NCBI GenBank assembly: GCA_010645155.1
Contig: CM021314.1
Coordinates: 408,364 to 472,363 of the forward strand
Direction of reading: 5' to 3'
DNA: 64,000 nt
Origin: Tigriopus japonicus
Lineage: Eukaryota; Arthropoda; Copepoda; Harpacticoida; Harpacticidae
The translations under genes were made by a program, and so were the position numbers. The notes under the pieces were generated by a model that saw only the letters and a list, made by a program, of their open reading frames with translations, was not told the DNA's origin and searched no databases. Positions within the stretch are counted from its first letter, which is position 1. Each line of letters opens with the position of its first letter. Of this stretch, positions 1 to 11,222 are shown piece after piece.

Positions 1-419
1 CCATTATTCAAAGGCGGTGACAAAGAAAACATTTCAAATTATCGACCTATCAGCATATCATCTTGGTTGTCCAAAGTACTTGAAAAAGTTGCGTACAGCC
101 AAGTTTTTGCCCCTCTTTCTGAAAACTACATAAAGCAATTTCAGTTTGGTTTTACACCGAAACACTGAACCCTCCATGCCACCCATAACTTGTTGCAAAA
201 TATCTCAAACCACAGTGATACTCTGTCGGAATATTTATTGATTAAAAAAAGGCATTTGACACAATTAACCTCAAGATTTTAAAAAGTAAAATGCAAAGCT
301 ACGGGTTCAGAAGTAACATTTTACAATGGATTGAAAATTATCTGCAAGATCGAAAGCATGCAGTAGAGCTGTGCATCGGATCCGAAAAGTCGGATCCGAT
401 CGGATCCGAATCCGATCGG

Positions 420-545
420 ATTCGGATTCGTTCGGATTGACGCAAGAATTTTCGGATTCGGATTCGTTCGGATTGACGCAAGAATTTTCGGATTCGGATT
501 CGTTCGGATTGACGCAAGAATTTTCGGATTCGGATTCGTTCGGAT
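420..545. repeat. 36-bp minisatellite inside the hAT MITE, left array
   Basis: Three to four head-to-tail copies of a unit of about 36 bp containing TTCGGATTCGGATTCG followed by TTCGGATTGACGCAAGAA. A sister array with a slightly different unit is in the right half of the same element. Confidence 0.85.
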
Positions 546-1419
546 TTGCCAAAACCTGTCGGATTCGGATTCGGATTCGGATTTGCGAAAAAAATTTCGG
601 ATACGACGTAATCCGAAACCAATCCAAATTTTTCATTTTACTTTTTTATTTCAATTCACAATATTTTCATTATGAGACCTTTTTTGTTTGATGATTTAAA
701 TGCAATCTCCTGCCTTCAACTCTGAATTTTTTAATGACTCCACAAGGTATTTTAATGTTTCAGATTTTACCAATTAAATGAGAGCATTGAGATCAAATAT
801 TTCTATATTAAGAGAATCATAGAAAGGTTTTGTAGTAAAAAAGCATCAAAAAGTTACAAAACGTGTTCAAAGCAAAACCATCCTATTTGAATAAAGTAAA
901 GATTTTGCCAAGTATTCACCCCTGGATTGCAATTAAGTGCGTAAATATCAGCCCACTTGACACCAAACTGATTTAAAGATAAAAATGTTTTCACCCCATT
1001 CAATTACGCAGTTTTTTCTGCATTTGACTGTTGATATGATTGTGATTTTTTGAATCAATACCTTTTCATAAACATTTTAACATATTTGGTTCATTTTGGG
1101 AAATTCTATTGTGCAAAGAGCATTCATTAATTTGCTCTAATTGTCCTGAAATATTTTGCCAAAAAACAAGAAAATGCTTATTTTTTCCTGGAAAATGCCA
1201 AAATGTTAAAAAAAATCAAGGCTAAACGTGGAAATATTAAAAAGATATATTATATTTAAAATAATATGTTTTTGGCACTTCTAGTTGAAAGTGTTATTTC
1301 CAATTTAGGCCAAAATAACAAAATAATCAGATTTAAATCGGAATTAGCAAAAAAAAATTCGGATTTTTTTCGGATTTTCGCCAAATTTTCGGATTTTTTT
1401 CGGATTTTGCGCCAAATTT

Positions 1420-1640
1420 TCGGATTCGGATTCGTTCGGATTGGGCAGAAGATTTTCGGATTCGGATTCGTTCGGATTGGGCAGAAGATTTTCGGATTCG
1501 GATTCGTTCGGATTGGGCAGAAGATTTTCGGATTCGGATTCGTTCGGATTGGGCAAAAATTTTCGGATTCGGATTCGTTCGGATTGAGTAGCAAATTTTC
1601 GGATTCGTTCGGATTGAATGGAAGCTCTCGGATTCGGATT
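1420..1640. repeat. 36-bp minisatellite inside the hAT MITE, right array
   Basis: Five to six copies of a unit of about 36 bp with TTCGGATTGGGCAGAAGA. The last units drift (GGGCAAAAA, GAGTAGCAAA, GAATGGAAG). The orientation matches the left array, so the arrays are direct repeats and not arms of an inverted repeat. Confidence 0.85.
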
Positions 1641-2153
1641 CGGATTAAAGAAATCAAGTTCGGATTGGATTTTGGGGACCTTTCGGATCCGATGCACAGC
1701 TCTAGCATGCAGTAAAAATTGAAAACACTTTCTTAATTGTCAACCGTAACGTGTGGAGTGCCGCAAGGAAGCTTCTTAGGCCCACTTTTGTTCTTAATCT
1801 ATATCAATGACCTACCAAATGTGACTGATTTTGACGTGACGATGTTTGCAGACGATACAACCTTACAATTTTTTGGTGATAATTTATATAAAATGGAAAT
1901 CTAGGTAAGTCATAATCTAAAAAAGTTGGGAAATTGGTTACGAGTAAATAGACGTGTATTAAATGTAGACAAAACTAAGTCGATATTGTTTAGTCCAGAA
2001 AATAAAAAGCATGACTTCAAATCGGTGCTAAATGGGTTTATGATTCAACAAATTGGATCGCACTGTCATGAAAAGAATCTCAGATTTCTTGGTTTAACAC
2101 TTGACGATCATCTAAATTGGAGAGATCATATTGTAGTGGAACCGACGACCTAG

Positions 2154-4539
2154 GCATAGAGCCAAGCAACCATTGTAAACCCCTGTATGAAATCCCCCGT
2201 CACCAATGAGGCATATGTGTTACATAAGGCCCATGTCGCGCTTAAACGCGACGATATGTTTGTTTATGGACTACAAGGACTGGTCAGACAAGTGCAATTA
2301 CTTGTGCACCATCATGCGATCACGCCATTCCATACGCGTGATCATTGGATGATCTCAGACTAGCATCAAGTCTGAGCATGATATGTAGCATGGTGAAATA
2401 CTTCTGTATATTGACAAGTTGAAGTAGCCCTAGCTGATTGCGGGCCGGCGCGAGAGCGCTTGAAAATTCAAAACAAAACTTTCGAGCAAAACATGTTTCT
2501 TTGCTCGATGATTTAGTGTGCTGTGGTTAAAGTTGGGCCAAATTTTGACGAATTTCATTAAAATACGTTCATTGGAGCCTCCCAAATAGGGAAAAAGGAC
2601 CAATGAGACTTTCAATAATGTCTTAAATGGCCATGTGAATCAAAAGAGAAACAAAAATTATACATTTTCTTAGACAATATTAATGAACAGAGATTCGATC
2701 TGATAAGGCTGTTAAAAGCAGGCAACACATAGTGAAATTTATCTAAAGTTATTTGCTAGCTCATAAAATATAAAGCCTTGTAGGATATACAGCCGTATTT
2801 CGGAAATGTTTTCTTAACATTTTTGATACTTGAGTTTTGTAATATGCCATTTTTACTTGTGGCTGAGTAAAATAATGCAAAAAAATCCTTGGATGATGAC
2901 GGGATGTCAAAGAAGGATTGATCATAGAGTGGGTTAGGAACAAAAGCAGAGAGAAAAAGAAGGAATTTTGAATAATTGTAAAGAACATTGTTGTGACACA
3001 ACATAGTTTTCACAAAATGTGATGGAAAAGGCACTAGACATATGAAAAAAATAAAACAACTACTGCACTTTCACGTCCCATTACTGTGTCGTTAGTTTAG
3101 AAATAATTTGTTGGCTTCAAAGTACTTTCTCTTTACATTTTGGTACACCCATTGTGCAATATGATAGTGCTTTCTAGATAAGCAAGTTAGCTGTATTCTT
3201 CATGAAATAGAATCGAAATATGCCCTTTATGGCCTAAGTACGATTTAAACACTCCCAGCCAATGCGTAAGGATGACCCGGGATGACCTTTCAAGTGGTTC
3301 ATATTCCATGTTGACAACATATGATTTTTTACATTTGAAAGTATAACAATTGTGCAATGATACCTTCTTAATGCAATTTAAATAAAAGTTCTGAATAATA
3401 ATTGTACTTAGGTAGCATCTTTTGTCTGAAAATATAAATCAATTCAATGAAAAGCCAGGTCTATGATGCCAAAATGGGATAATATTTGGTTCGGAAACAA
3501 TTGGATAAGGACAAACAGCATTGAATAATAAATGTGAACGTCACCTAAAGAAAGTAGCACATCTGTTTAATTGACCTTCAATAGAGATCTATGATACAAT
3601 CACCAAAACATGAAAATTGTGTTAATTACAATTTCTTTGATGGAGGATAAACAAAAAAAAATGAAAATTGTGAAAATGTACTCTCCAACATTGTGATTTT
3701 AGTATTAAGTTTAAGTTTCTAATAGTATTAGCACCATGATATGTTGGAAAAAACACGATATGTTTTAATGAACTTAAAACGAACCAAAAATATCTCCTTC
3801 TCCTCATTATTTGAACATTACAAACGTACCTACGTTTGCATTTTTTCTTTAAGTTATTAACAAAGTTTTTAGGCACCACATCATTTTTATGAAAAGCTAC
3901 AGAGATTCCTCTATCCTGACTATTAATGTGCATTTCATTTGTAGAACTGTTACTCTGTCATCATCAATATTTGTTACTTATTTTGGATTGATACAAGCCA
4001 TTTTAGTACTAAGAGACAACTCTCGAGTACAGAAGAAACAGTTTTTGAGATTTGTTGACAAACCTCAAACGAGGACAGTTGACGAGCAGATTTTTGTAAA
4101 CATTCGTCGTGCGGTTGCCAATAAACCCTTGTACCCACTAATACAGTACCAATAAGAGTAAACGCTTTATTGCGCTAACACCATTTTAGTCTGTGTGCTT
4201 ATTGTGTCCATCCTTTTAGCTAGTCTTCTTAGCTTGGTTTGTGTGCTTTGAAGTAGCTAGCTACCCAGCAAACCACTCCCGTTCCTAGCTTGCATTTGGG
4301 ACATCATCATCATCATTATCATCATCTTTATTCTCATCTCGGTCTTCGATTCCAACATCGAACTTAACGGTCAAGAGGCAATCTGGTGACCGTTGGAACT
4401 TTGTGGCATCGCTCCCGAGGATCGACCCGATTCACACATCCGTCCTCATCGATCCCGCCACAAAATCAAACAAATAAGTAACACTTTCAGGAAGATTATG
4501 TTTACACTTTTTATGGCTAAGCAAGCAATCCCAACGAGC
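2154..4539. other. Gene-free stretch, AT-rich, nothing recognised
   Basis: No open frame here resembles a known protein. LINE similarity stops near 2150 and resumes near 4540 with only about 25 residues missing, so this stretch may itself be an insertion in the LINE, but I found no convincing inverted termini or duplication. A short CAT/ATC microsatellite is near 4301-4328. Confidence 0.5.
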
Positions 4540-4900
4540 CCATAGTTTACACTTTATAACGCACCAGTCAAGAGCCGACTCGAGTACGGGCTTGAATTCT
4601 TTGGTTTGAGTTCGGCTCTAAAAAATCTAGTCATTCTCCAGAAACGAATTTTAAGATGGATTGTACAGGGCTGTAGGTGCTAAATCCAGATCCCACACTA
4701 GTTAAATTTTTAAAAACATGGAAATTTTAAAAGCTGATGATTTATTGAAGGTAAATCAATTGAATTTTATGTACAGTTTTTTTGTGAAGACGTAACTGAC
4801 ACAATTAACTTCTTTATTTACAAAGAAATGCGTTCAAACCATTTACGTTTTAACATACGTGTAGTCAAATTATCCTGGTATCAACGACAGCCGGCTCCGA
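4540..4900 (+). mobile_element. LINE reverse transcriptase C-terminal fragment
   Basis: The + strand encodes LYNAPVKSRLEYGLEFFG, then SALKNLVILQKRILRWI, the thumb region of non-LTR reverse transcriptases. After a frame change it encodes KNMEILKADDLLKVNQLNFM and YSFF, a motif typical of the C-terminal tail of such polymerases. Stops and frame changes mark it as dead. It could be the continuation of the element at 1-2153. Confidence 0.75.
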
Positions 4901-6070
4901 CTCCAACTTCCAATTTGTTTCAAATTCAAAACCTCGATTACTATCGCCTGGATTTATCGCCTAGAGCGCCAAATAAGTACTGATGTGTTTCGAGTTGGAT
5001 TTTTGGCCGAGTTTTGCCATTTTGGTTTTTAGGGTCAAAAAGCTGACCACTACTAAACTTTTCAACAGGCAACAGACCTAATCTGCTATAAAAAATGGCA
5101 GCACTGCCAACTCGACATCCAAAAATATAACTACTGATGGAACTCGAAATCGAACTAGTTCGAGTGTTGCTAAATTGGTCTTGCGTTGGATCATCACTGA
5201 TCCGTCATTAATTCTAGGTTGAGAGAAGTTCAACATTCATTTGCGAGGAAAAGAGATTTTAGTCAGGGACGCCACTCAAACATGTTGTTACAATCTATTC
5301 ATTTGTTTTCATAAGCAAAACTCATTAGATTTTGAAAAACCGATTTGAAATTTTGAAGTTATTGCAAGATTTACTTGAATCAATAGTCTATCCTAATAAT
5401 GTTTCTTTTACCCATGTCAACCCTGGTTTAGTTTGAGAAATCTCCGTGTGGTGTCAGTGTTTGTTCGTTTGACAGGGTGACCACTTGAACGAAAGGTTCA
5501 ATGAGAGGGGCAACATTTCTTTTTTTTCTTTAAAACAGAAATTGTGTTCTTTTTGTCTTCTTTTAACTCAATATTTTAACCCAGTACTTGAAAGTGGTCG
5601 TTGAACTATTCTTGGAGAGGCTTGTTCAATGTCGGATGTAAGTGGTCAATTTAGGTTAGGAACCAACCCTTATCAATTTGGTCACCTGAAGAAACGTTCG
5701 ATCATTGTGCTAAAAACCATGGGGATTTACCGATCATTCTGGTCATCTTGCCATCTCCAAGTGTCACATTCTAGTGTTTTAGTGCACAGAGAGATCCAGT
5801 CAAGGAAGAAAATTTGGATGAGTCATGTGTGGCCCTTCACAGAAAAAGAGGGCTTGACTTCATCCTTCTCTCTTTCTTCCAATCAAAGACAGAATCGTAT
5901 TCTCCATTGATGAGAACCACTCAAAGTCAATTGTGTCATTTATGTGTTTGTTCAGCATGCTTTTGAGCCTTTCCTCTTACTCTCAGATGATTCAATGGAT
6001 AGATGGATGGACAAGAACTGGATTGTAGGATTCATAAAAAGGTTCAGGGAATATTGGTATTTTCTTGTCA
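4901..6070. other. Gene-free stretch, nothing recognised
   Basis: Short open frames only, none recognisable. No clear terminal repeats were found. Confidence 0.5.
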
Positions 6071-6301
6071 CTACTGCAAACTTTGGTGTGGTGATTCAAC
6101 ATGAAAATGACCACACCCATTCCACGTATCTGATCTATCTTTTCGAGAGGCCACAAAGTAACCAGGTGGCTCAATTTCTGACGAAGAAATGCCCTCATGA
6201 AGACAAGTTTCACTGACGAGAACTAGCATTAGAGATTCAACTGCAACATCAGCGTTGATATTGTCCAACTTGATAAGAAGGCTTCTGGCATTGAAATACA
6301 A
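6071..6301 (-). mobile_element. LINE endonuclease-domain fragment
   Basis: The minus strand encodes a 76-residue open frame starting MYFNARSLLIKLDNI, then VAVESLMLVLVSETCLHEGI and EIEPPGYFVASRKDRSDTWN. The NARSL, SETCL and GY...RKDR blocks match the start of the apurinic-like endonuclease domain of Jockey/CR1-type LINEs, including the catalytic Glu of the SET(C/W)L block. Nothing of the rest of the element follows in frame. It is in the opposite orientation to the other LINE pieces, so it is a separate insertion. Confidence 0.75.
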
Positions 6302-6365
6302 TATTTTAAGAGACGTGTTTGTCGGGAATATTAAGGTTGGCTTTACTTCTTGTGGACGTCGATGA

Positions 6366-7023
6366 AATGGGGAATACTTAAGGTTGCTTCAAGTGAGCGT
6401 TTTAAATCTTACCGCTAGCGGTAAAACAGGGCCGTTGGCTGTGCTGAGTTGGCCAGCCCATTTTGGCGAATCCAAGTTTTTCGCATTTAAGCGTCCATTT
6501 GATGATTCTGGGTCTCTGGAGACGATGGATATTTCACGTGAAGATGCCTAGGCTGGATTTGGGTCAACAATACGCAAAAATTATTTGCTAGAAAATGAAA
6601 TATAAAAAATCATAATTACCAAAAAGAAACATAAAAAACTATTTCATTTCTTTGTATGGGCAACATATCAAAGAAATAAATTTTATCCTTTGGAATCCAC
6701 TGAACAATTTAGCATCTTTGAATTTTTATCTGGATCAATGTCAAGTCCACTTTTTGCAACAACGCTAGGCTTGCTTAATTGCTTTTAATTCAATTACCCT
6801 AAAAATAAATTTTGCGTATTATTGACCCAAATCCTGCCTGGGCATCATTATGTGAAGTATCAATCGTCTCCAGGGACCCAGAATCATCAAATGGACGCTT
6901 AAATGCGAAAAACTTGGATTCGCCAAAATGGGCTGGCCAACTCAGCACAGCCAACGGCCCTGTTTTACCGCTAGCGGTAAGATTTAAAACGCTCACTTGA
7001 AGCAACCTTAAGTATTCCCCATT
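6366..7023. mobile_element. Inverted-repeat (foldback-type) element, about 0.66 kb
   Basis: Two arms of about 210 bp, starting AATGGGGAATACTTAAGG at 6366 and ending with its complement at 7023, are nearly identical and inverted around a roughly 230-bp AT-rich core (about 6580-6811). Each arm contains the palindrome TACCGCTAGCGGTA. No open frame encodes a recognisable transposase; the open frames in the arms are copies of each other. A target duplication is not evident. Confidence 0.8.
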
Positions 7024-7184
7024 AAGGGCACATGAGTCTTAGCGCTTGATAGTGGCCCGACGAATTTCAGTGGTTTGCTAGTGGACTGTATAGTAATGCA
7101 CTCGAGCACACAAGATCCGATTTACTTTATATATATTTCAGTCTCTTCAAAACACGTTCTTCTTTTCTTTTTCCCGCTGAATCT

Positions 7185-7825
7185 CTACCCCCTCTTTACC
7201 GTTTTTTTTTTTCCCTCACTCTCGTTCCTCTTCTTCAGGGAGCCCTTGTTCGTTGCGTTTCGCCCGAACATTTCCTCCCCCGGTGCACACGCCTCCGGCG
7301 GGTCACCACCATCCTCCAACTCCTTGGCTTGTTCCAAGAGGACGAGCTTGACCACTGGACGGAGAAGTTCTCCCTTACTAGTTCGCGCCCTAGCTTTTCG
7401 GACCAAGCCATCCATTCCAGGAAATACTTCGGAAATGCGTCCCCAACGCCACTCCCCCCGTGGGAGGTTTTTGTCCACGACAAGGACTATATCCCCCACG
7501 CTAAGGTTCCTCTCCCGAGAGCGCCACTTGGACCTAGCAAGTAGGGTAGGAAGGTACTCCGATTGCCACAATTTCCACACCTCCTCCACAATGGCCTGAA
7601 CAAACTTGTAATTGTCCCTTGGGTTGACAATCTTGGGGTCCACGGGGATAGACGTAACATTCTTGTTTGAGCGTTGGATCAAGAAATGATTTGGGGTCAA
7701 TGCTTGGAGATCTTCAGGGTCCCCACCAACGTAAGTGAGTGGTCGTGAATTTAAGAATCCCGTCACTTCCGCCAACAAAGTCCTCACTTCGGATTCCCAC
7801 AGATGACGTCTCCGTTGTGCGTGTG
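7185..7825 (-). pseudogene. BEL/Pao retrotransposon: integrase C-terminus and DUF5641-like tail
   Basis: The minus strand encodes RTLLAEVTGFLNSRPLTYV, then ALTPNHFLIQRSN, RSKWRSRERNLSVGDIVLVV and NLPRGEWRWGRISEVFPG, ending in a basic tail. NSRPLTY, LTPNHFL and LPRGEWxxGRI are signatures of the distal integrase and the DUF5641 region of BEL/Pao polyproteins. The annotated first Met lies inside the neighbouring insertion. The coding sequence continues, after the 3.4 kb insertion, in the reading frame that ends near 11230. An LTR was not identified with confidence; the sequence beyond 7185 is the 3' end of the element. Confidence 0.85.
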
Positions 7826-10800
7826 CATAGAGGACTGTAAACTGGAGACCGCTCCTCATTTCGCCGTTTACGTTAGTAGGGAAGTCTTTCCCAAGCACGG
7901 TGGATTGCTTAGCTCTCATTGATGAAATACCAAGATTTTAAATAAGTTTTTCAACGTCAAAGGGTCAAAATGAACAACTTTCATTAAACCAATTATCATA
8001 TGTTAAGTTAAATAAAGTAATTAAATCCCTAAAACAAATTGCTAACATTTCCAAAACTGAAGTGTTAGCTATCAAAAGAGGCTATAGATTGGCATAGACA
8101 TAACATTTTACCCATAAATCTCGAGCAGATGTTCAGCCATATTAGTACAATGAAATCTCAAATGATATTCTTTATTCATATGAAGACATATATTGTAAAA
8201 TCTTTGATATTTCTAGATCTTTCATTGGTTTCTTACATCAATAGATGTAAACTAATTTTGTTGACTTCATGTTGGATTTTTTATAACTTTATCAATCAAT
8301 ATTAGGCAGCTAACAAGGTTCATTTCCTCAATCTTTATAACACTATGTTAATTCTTTAAGTTATAGGAAGAGCTTACTTCTTTTCAATCCAGATAGAGTG
8401 CACTTTCTAACTTCCTCATTCCCATGCCATGATCAAGCACATGGGTTTCTCCTATGAAAGGACTCAAATAGTTATTAGTTGTGAATGTAAATCACACTAT
8501 CACAGTTTCATGATATGCTTAAGAAAGTTTCTTTATGTGCATCAAGTAACACTTCATCGTTGGGAAGCATTACAAGAACCACTATCAAATAAAAATTCTT
8601 TCTTTGATGACTTGATCAATGGACCAAATGCATTTGTGTTGAAATTTTGGGCAAATATATGGTGAGAAAATAATCTGTTTTGAGCTTAAAAGATCCCCAA
8701 AATTATGCCTCACACTAGAAATACTAGAAGGCAGAGATTGGCATTCAAATCTGTGATTGCCCGACCCAGCACGGACTGTCTGTGACGTCATTCATCATGC
8801 GGGAAGCCGAAGTTCATGATTAAAGGAACCTTTTCTTCTACGAAACACATCTACACTATTTCGCTCATTTGATAGGGCAGTTTGGTTATTGAAAATCCTC
8901 AAGTCTGCTGGAAGTGTGTCTAAGGTATTTACCTGATATGAAAAAAGTTAATTTCAATTAGTGTGGAGTTTAAACAAGGGCCAATTAATGTCACATGATT
9001 GGGTGATTGACAACAAAATCTTAGTGATGTTAGAGCGCTATAATAAAAGAGTACGCGCATGTGCGTGGATGGAGATTCATCAAGAGCTGACATTACCGAG
9101 TCAATTCACAGCAACACTGAGCTTGAACGCGCATCGAGGTTTAAGAAGAAAGAGAAGGTTATCTTCCGGCAACCACGGTTTTGGCCATCCTTGGCCTTCA
9201 AAGGATAAAAAGGTCAAATATTATGCTTTCAAAGGTAAGCTGAGATCATGAGCGTCAATTTAGTAGTAAACAGTGCATAGGTAAAGTTGCCTCAAACAGG
9301 TCGAACCCAAGAACCACAGTACAATGGAACCGACGTCTTGGGACCAAAATGGCACATGCGCGTACTCTTTTATTATAGCGCTCTAAGTGATGTGTAGAGC
9401 TGAAAGAAAAATGTTGATTTGCCGTTGAGCAGAAAATCTAGAGGGCTGGAAACAGCTTGTTCTCTCTCTTTGCACGCGTCGACAACAGCTGACCCTACCC
9501 TCTGAAACGTCTGGAAACTCTGCTCGACTCCAAAAAAAACTTTTTTTTCTCGCACTAGACTGATGTGAAATCTGGGCTTGCGCAAGTTTTTTTTACGGGA
9601 GGTTGCAAGGTAGGGTTGCCGCTTGGAGAATTGGTACTTTGGTCTTGTATATGAGCAAACACGAATGTAAGTTTGAGTTGCAACCCTGTTCAGAAGTCAT
9701 TAAAGTCAGGGATGCCTTGCCTTTTGGTGATCCTTAAAGAAAAAACGGGTTTATGAAGACTGGTAGACAGAGGGGAATATGATTTCACTAAATCGCAACT
9801 ATAAAAATAGGGTAAATAGCAACCCTAGCACCAACTCAGATCACTACAAAATCAACAAAGAAGAAGTACTCTGGTTTGTTATTGAACTTCGTTAGAATTA
9901 GCTGAATGTTCAACTGAATGCTATTGACTAATCACCAGCATGAATTATCGGCACCGTGTGTTAGCCTATGAGTGCCAGTCTCTGATATAGGGTCCCTACC
10001 TCACACAATACAAACACTGAAATATATCTTACTCTCTTGGTTCACTCACATTTAGAAGAAGTAAATGGACTTTTGGTATGTGGCTGAATCACCAACAGAA
10101 TAGGCCCCGCCATCAAGATGAACTCACACACCATGAAGAATCTATCAGTAGTTGAGACTTGACTGATTCCCAAAATAACTTTGGGTGTGAATTTGCTCCT
10201 GTCACTAAAGTGTATCAAAGGTGGGTGTGCCATCAACCATAGACAGTAGCACTATAGCAGATGAAGGAGTACTGCTATGAAACAAATGAACTGAACTTAC
10301 GATTTAAAAAACATTCTTGAAAGGCACTGCACAGATGAACTTATCACATTTCAAGATGATTTTTCAAGATGTTTCAAATGTTGTGAGTGAGAAGCAACTG
10401 GCATAACTAACAAGGGTGACTGCAAATTGCAGGCTTTCTATAATTGTGATTTGGATCTTGCAAAAAGAATTAAGTCTCAAGTCATTTCTTTAGATAATAG
10501 AAGCCTACCATGAGCCTATGAATTGCAGGAGGAACTTAATACTCAAAGTATAAAAAGTTGTTGTGTTGCCATCAGAAGAAATCATGTTGTCTGATGGTCA
10601 ATGATCTCGTCACCTTTTGGATGGCAAATGTGGCCAACCTTGTCCATTGAGAATTGGCTTGGGTTGCCTGAATGACACATAATTTGAGACAGGCACTTTT
10701 TCTGGTGTGGTTTCAAATCCTTTAAATTAACAAAATCCTTGTCTAGAGGTATGGTTGACAACTCTGCAGGGACAGCAATGCAATCTCAGCTTGTAGTTGG

Positions 10801-11222
10801 TACTAATTCTCAGTGGTAAAATACCTTACTTTGGTGGACCTTGGTACCTATAATACCTTGGTTCTTACATGAGGAACATGAGGAAAGCTTGGCTTATTGG
10901 TTCAATTTTTCTTCTTTTATTGGACTTTCATCCTCCCCAACAATCAGCCTACTTTGACTTTTCTTTTTAGAGAGAGGTAGGATTTGCAAATTTCCAGGAC
11001 AAAACATTGAAATTTAGGGATCAGAAATCAACTTTCACACTTCCAGAGGGTAGCCAGTGTTGTGGCATGGGGCTAAGCACGTAAAACTCATTCTCAAAGG
11101 GACTTAAAACCACTTTTCTTGGACGATTGCGTTCTCCCGCCACAATCTGTTTCTTCCCTACTGATGTAAGAGAATCTGATGATTGGCGGCGGCAGCGCAG
11201 TCTAGGAATTCAGTGGTCTATG
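7826..11222. mobile_element. 3.4 kb DNA element inserted in the BEL integrase, 7-bp target duplication
   Basis: Integrase coding similarity breaks at 7826 and resumes at 11223. The junctions carry a perfect 7-bp duplication GCGTGTG (7819-7825 and 11223-11229). The ends read CATAGAGGACTG (left) and, on the opposite strand, CATAGACCACTGAATTCC (right), an imperfect terminal inverted repeat starting with CA. The interior holds a nested hAT MITE (9031-9385) and weak remnants of coding on the + strand near 10420-10600 interrupted by stops. I do not recognise a transposase. A CA start with 7-bp duplications is compatible with P-like or Dada-like superfamilies; this is inference. Confidence 0.8.
9031..9385. 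mobile_element. hAT-type MITE, 355 bp
   Basis: A perfect 34-bp terminal inverted repeat beginning TAGAGCGCTATAATAAAAGA lies at both ends, flanked by a perfect 8-bp duplication AGTGATGT (9023-9030 and 9386-9393). No coding capacity. It is nested inside the 3.4 kb element, so it inserted later. The TAGAG start is shared with the larger hAT MITE at 364-1704, though the rest of the terminal repeat differs. Confidence 0.93.

Larger units (their letters stand above)
364..1704. mobile_element. hAT-type non-autonomous element (MITE) with internal minisatellite
   Basis: A perfect 24-bp terminal inverted repeat beginning TAGAGCTGTGCATCGG lies at 364-387 and, inverted, at 1681-1704. It is flanked by a perfect 8-bp duplication GCATGCAG at 356-363 and 1705-1712. 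An 8-bp duplication plus a TAGAG start is characteristic of hAT elements. The interior has no transposase. Both sides carry about 36-bp tandem units built on TTCGGATTCGGATTCG, in the same orientation: roughly 420-545 (units with GACGCAA) and 1420-1640 (units with GGGCAGA). Open frames rich in RIRIR or NPNESESEN are translations of this minisatellite and not genes. Confidence 0.9.
1..2153 (+). mobile_element. Decayed LINE reverse transcriptase, split by a hAT MITE
   Basis: Reading + strand frames gives blocks typical of a non-LTR (Jockey/CR1-like) reverse transcriptase. Bases 1-168 encode NYRPISISSWLSKVLEKV and end at a stop. After a frameshift in an A run near 246, bases up to 363 encode KAFDTINLKIL and ILQWIENYLQDRKHAV. 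Past the inserted MITE (364-1704), bases 1750-2150 encode [19 protein letters not shown], then the palm motif FADDT (normally YADD/FADD), NVDKTKSILFS and LRFLGLTLDDHLNWRDHI. The stops and frameshifts show it is a dead copy. It enters from the left edge, so its 5' end is not visible, and it is lost after about 2150. Confidence 0.85.

Noticed and set aside
307..1715. Several open frames on both strands rich in RIRIR, NPNESESEN or SDSFG repeats
   Set aside because: They are six-frame translations of the minisatellite inside the hAT MITE; every frame stays open because the unit length is a multiple of three.
7049..7084. A second fused-end relic: GAATTTCAGTGGTTTG between ATAGTGG and CTAGTGG
   Set aside because: Only one recognisable end is present and the flanks match in six of seven bases; chance cannot be excluded.
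9612..9827. Possible MITE with TAGGGTTGC / GCAACCCTA ends
   Set aside because: The inverted match is only nine bases and there is no matching flanking duplication.
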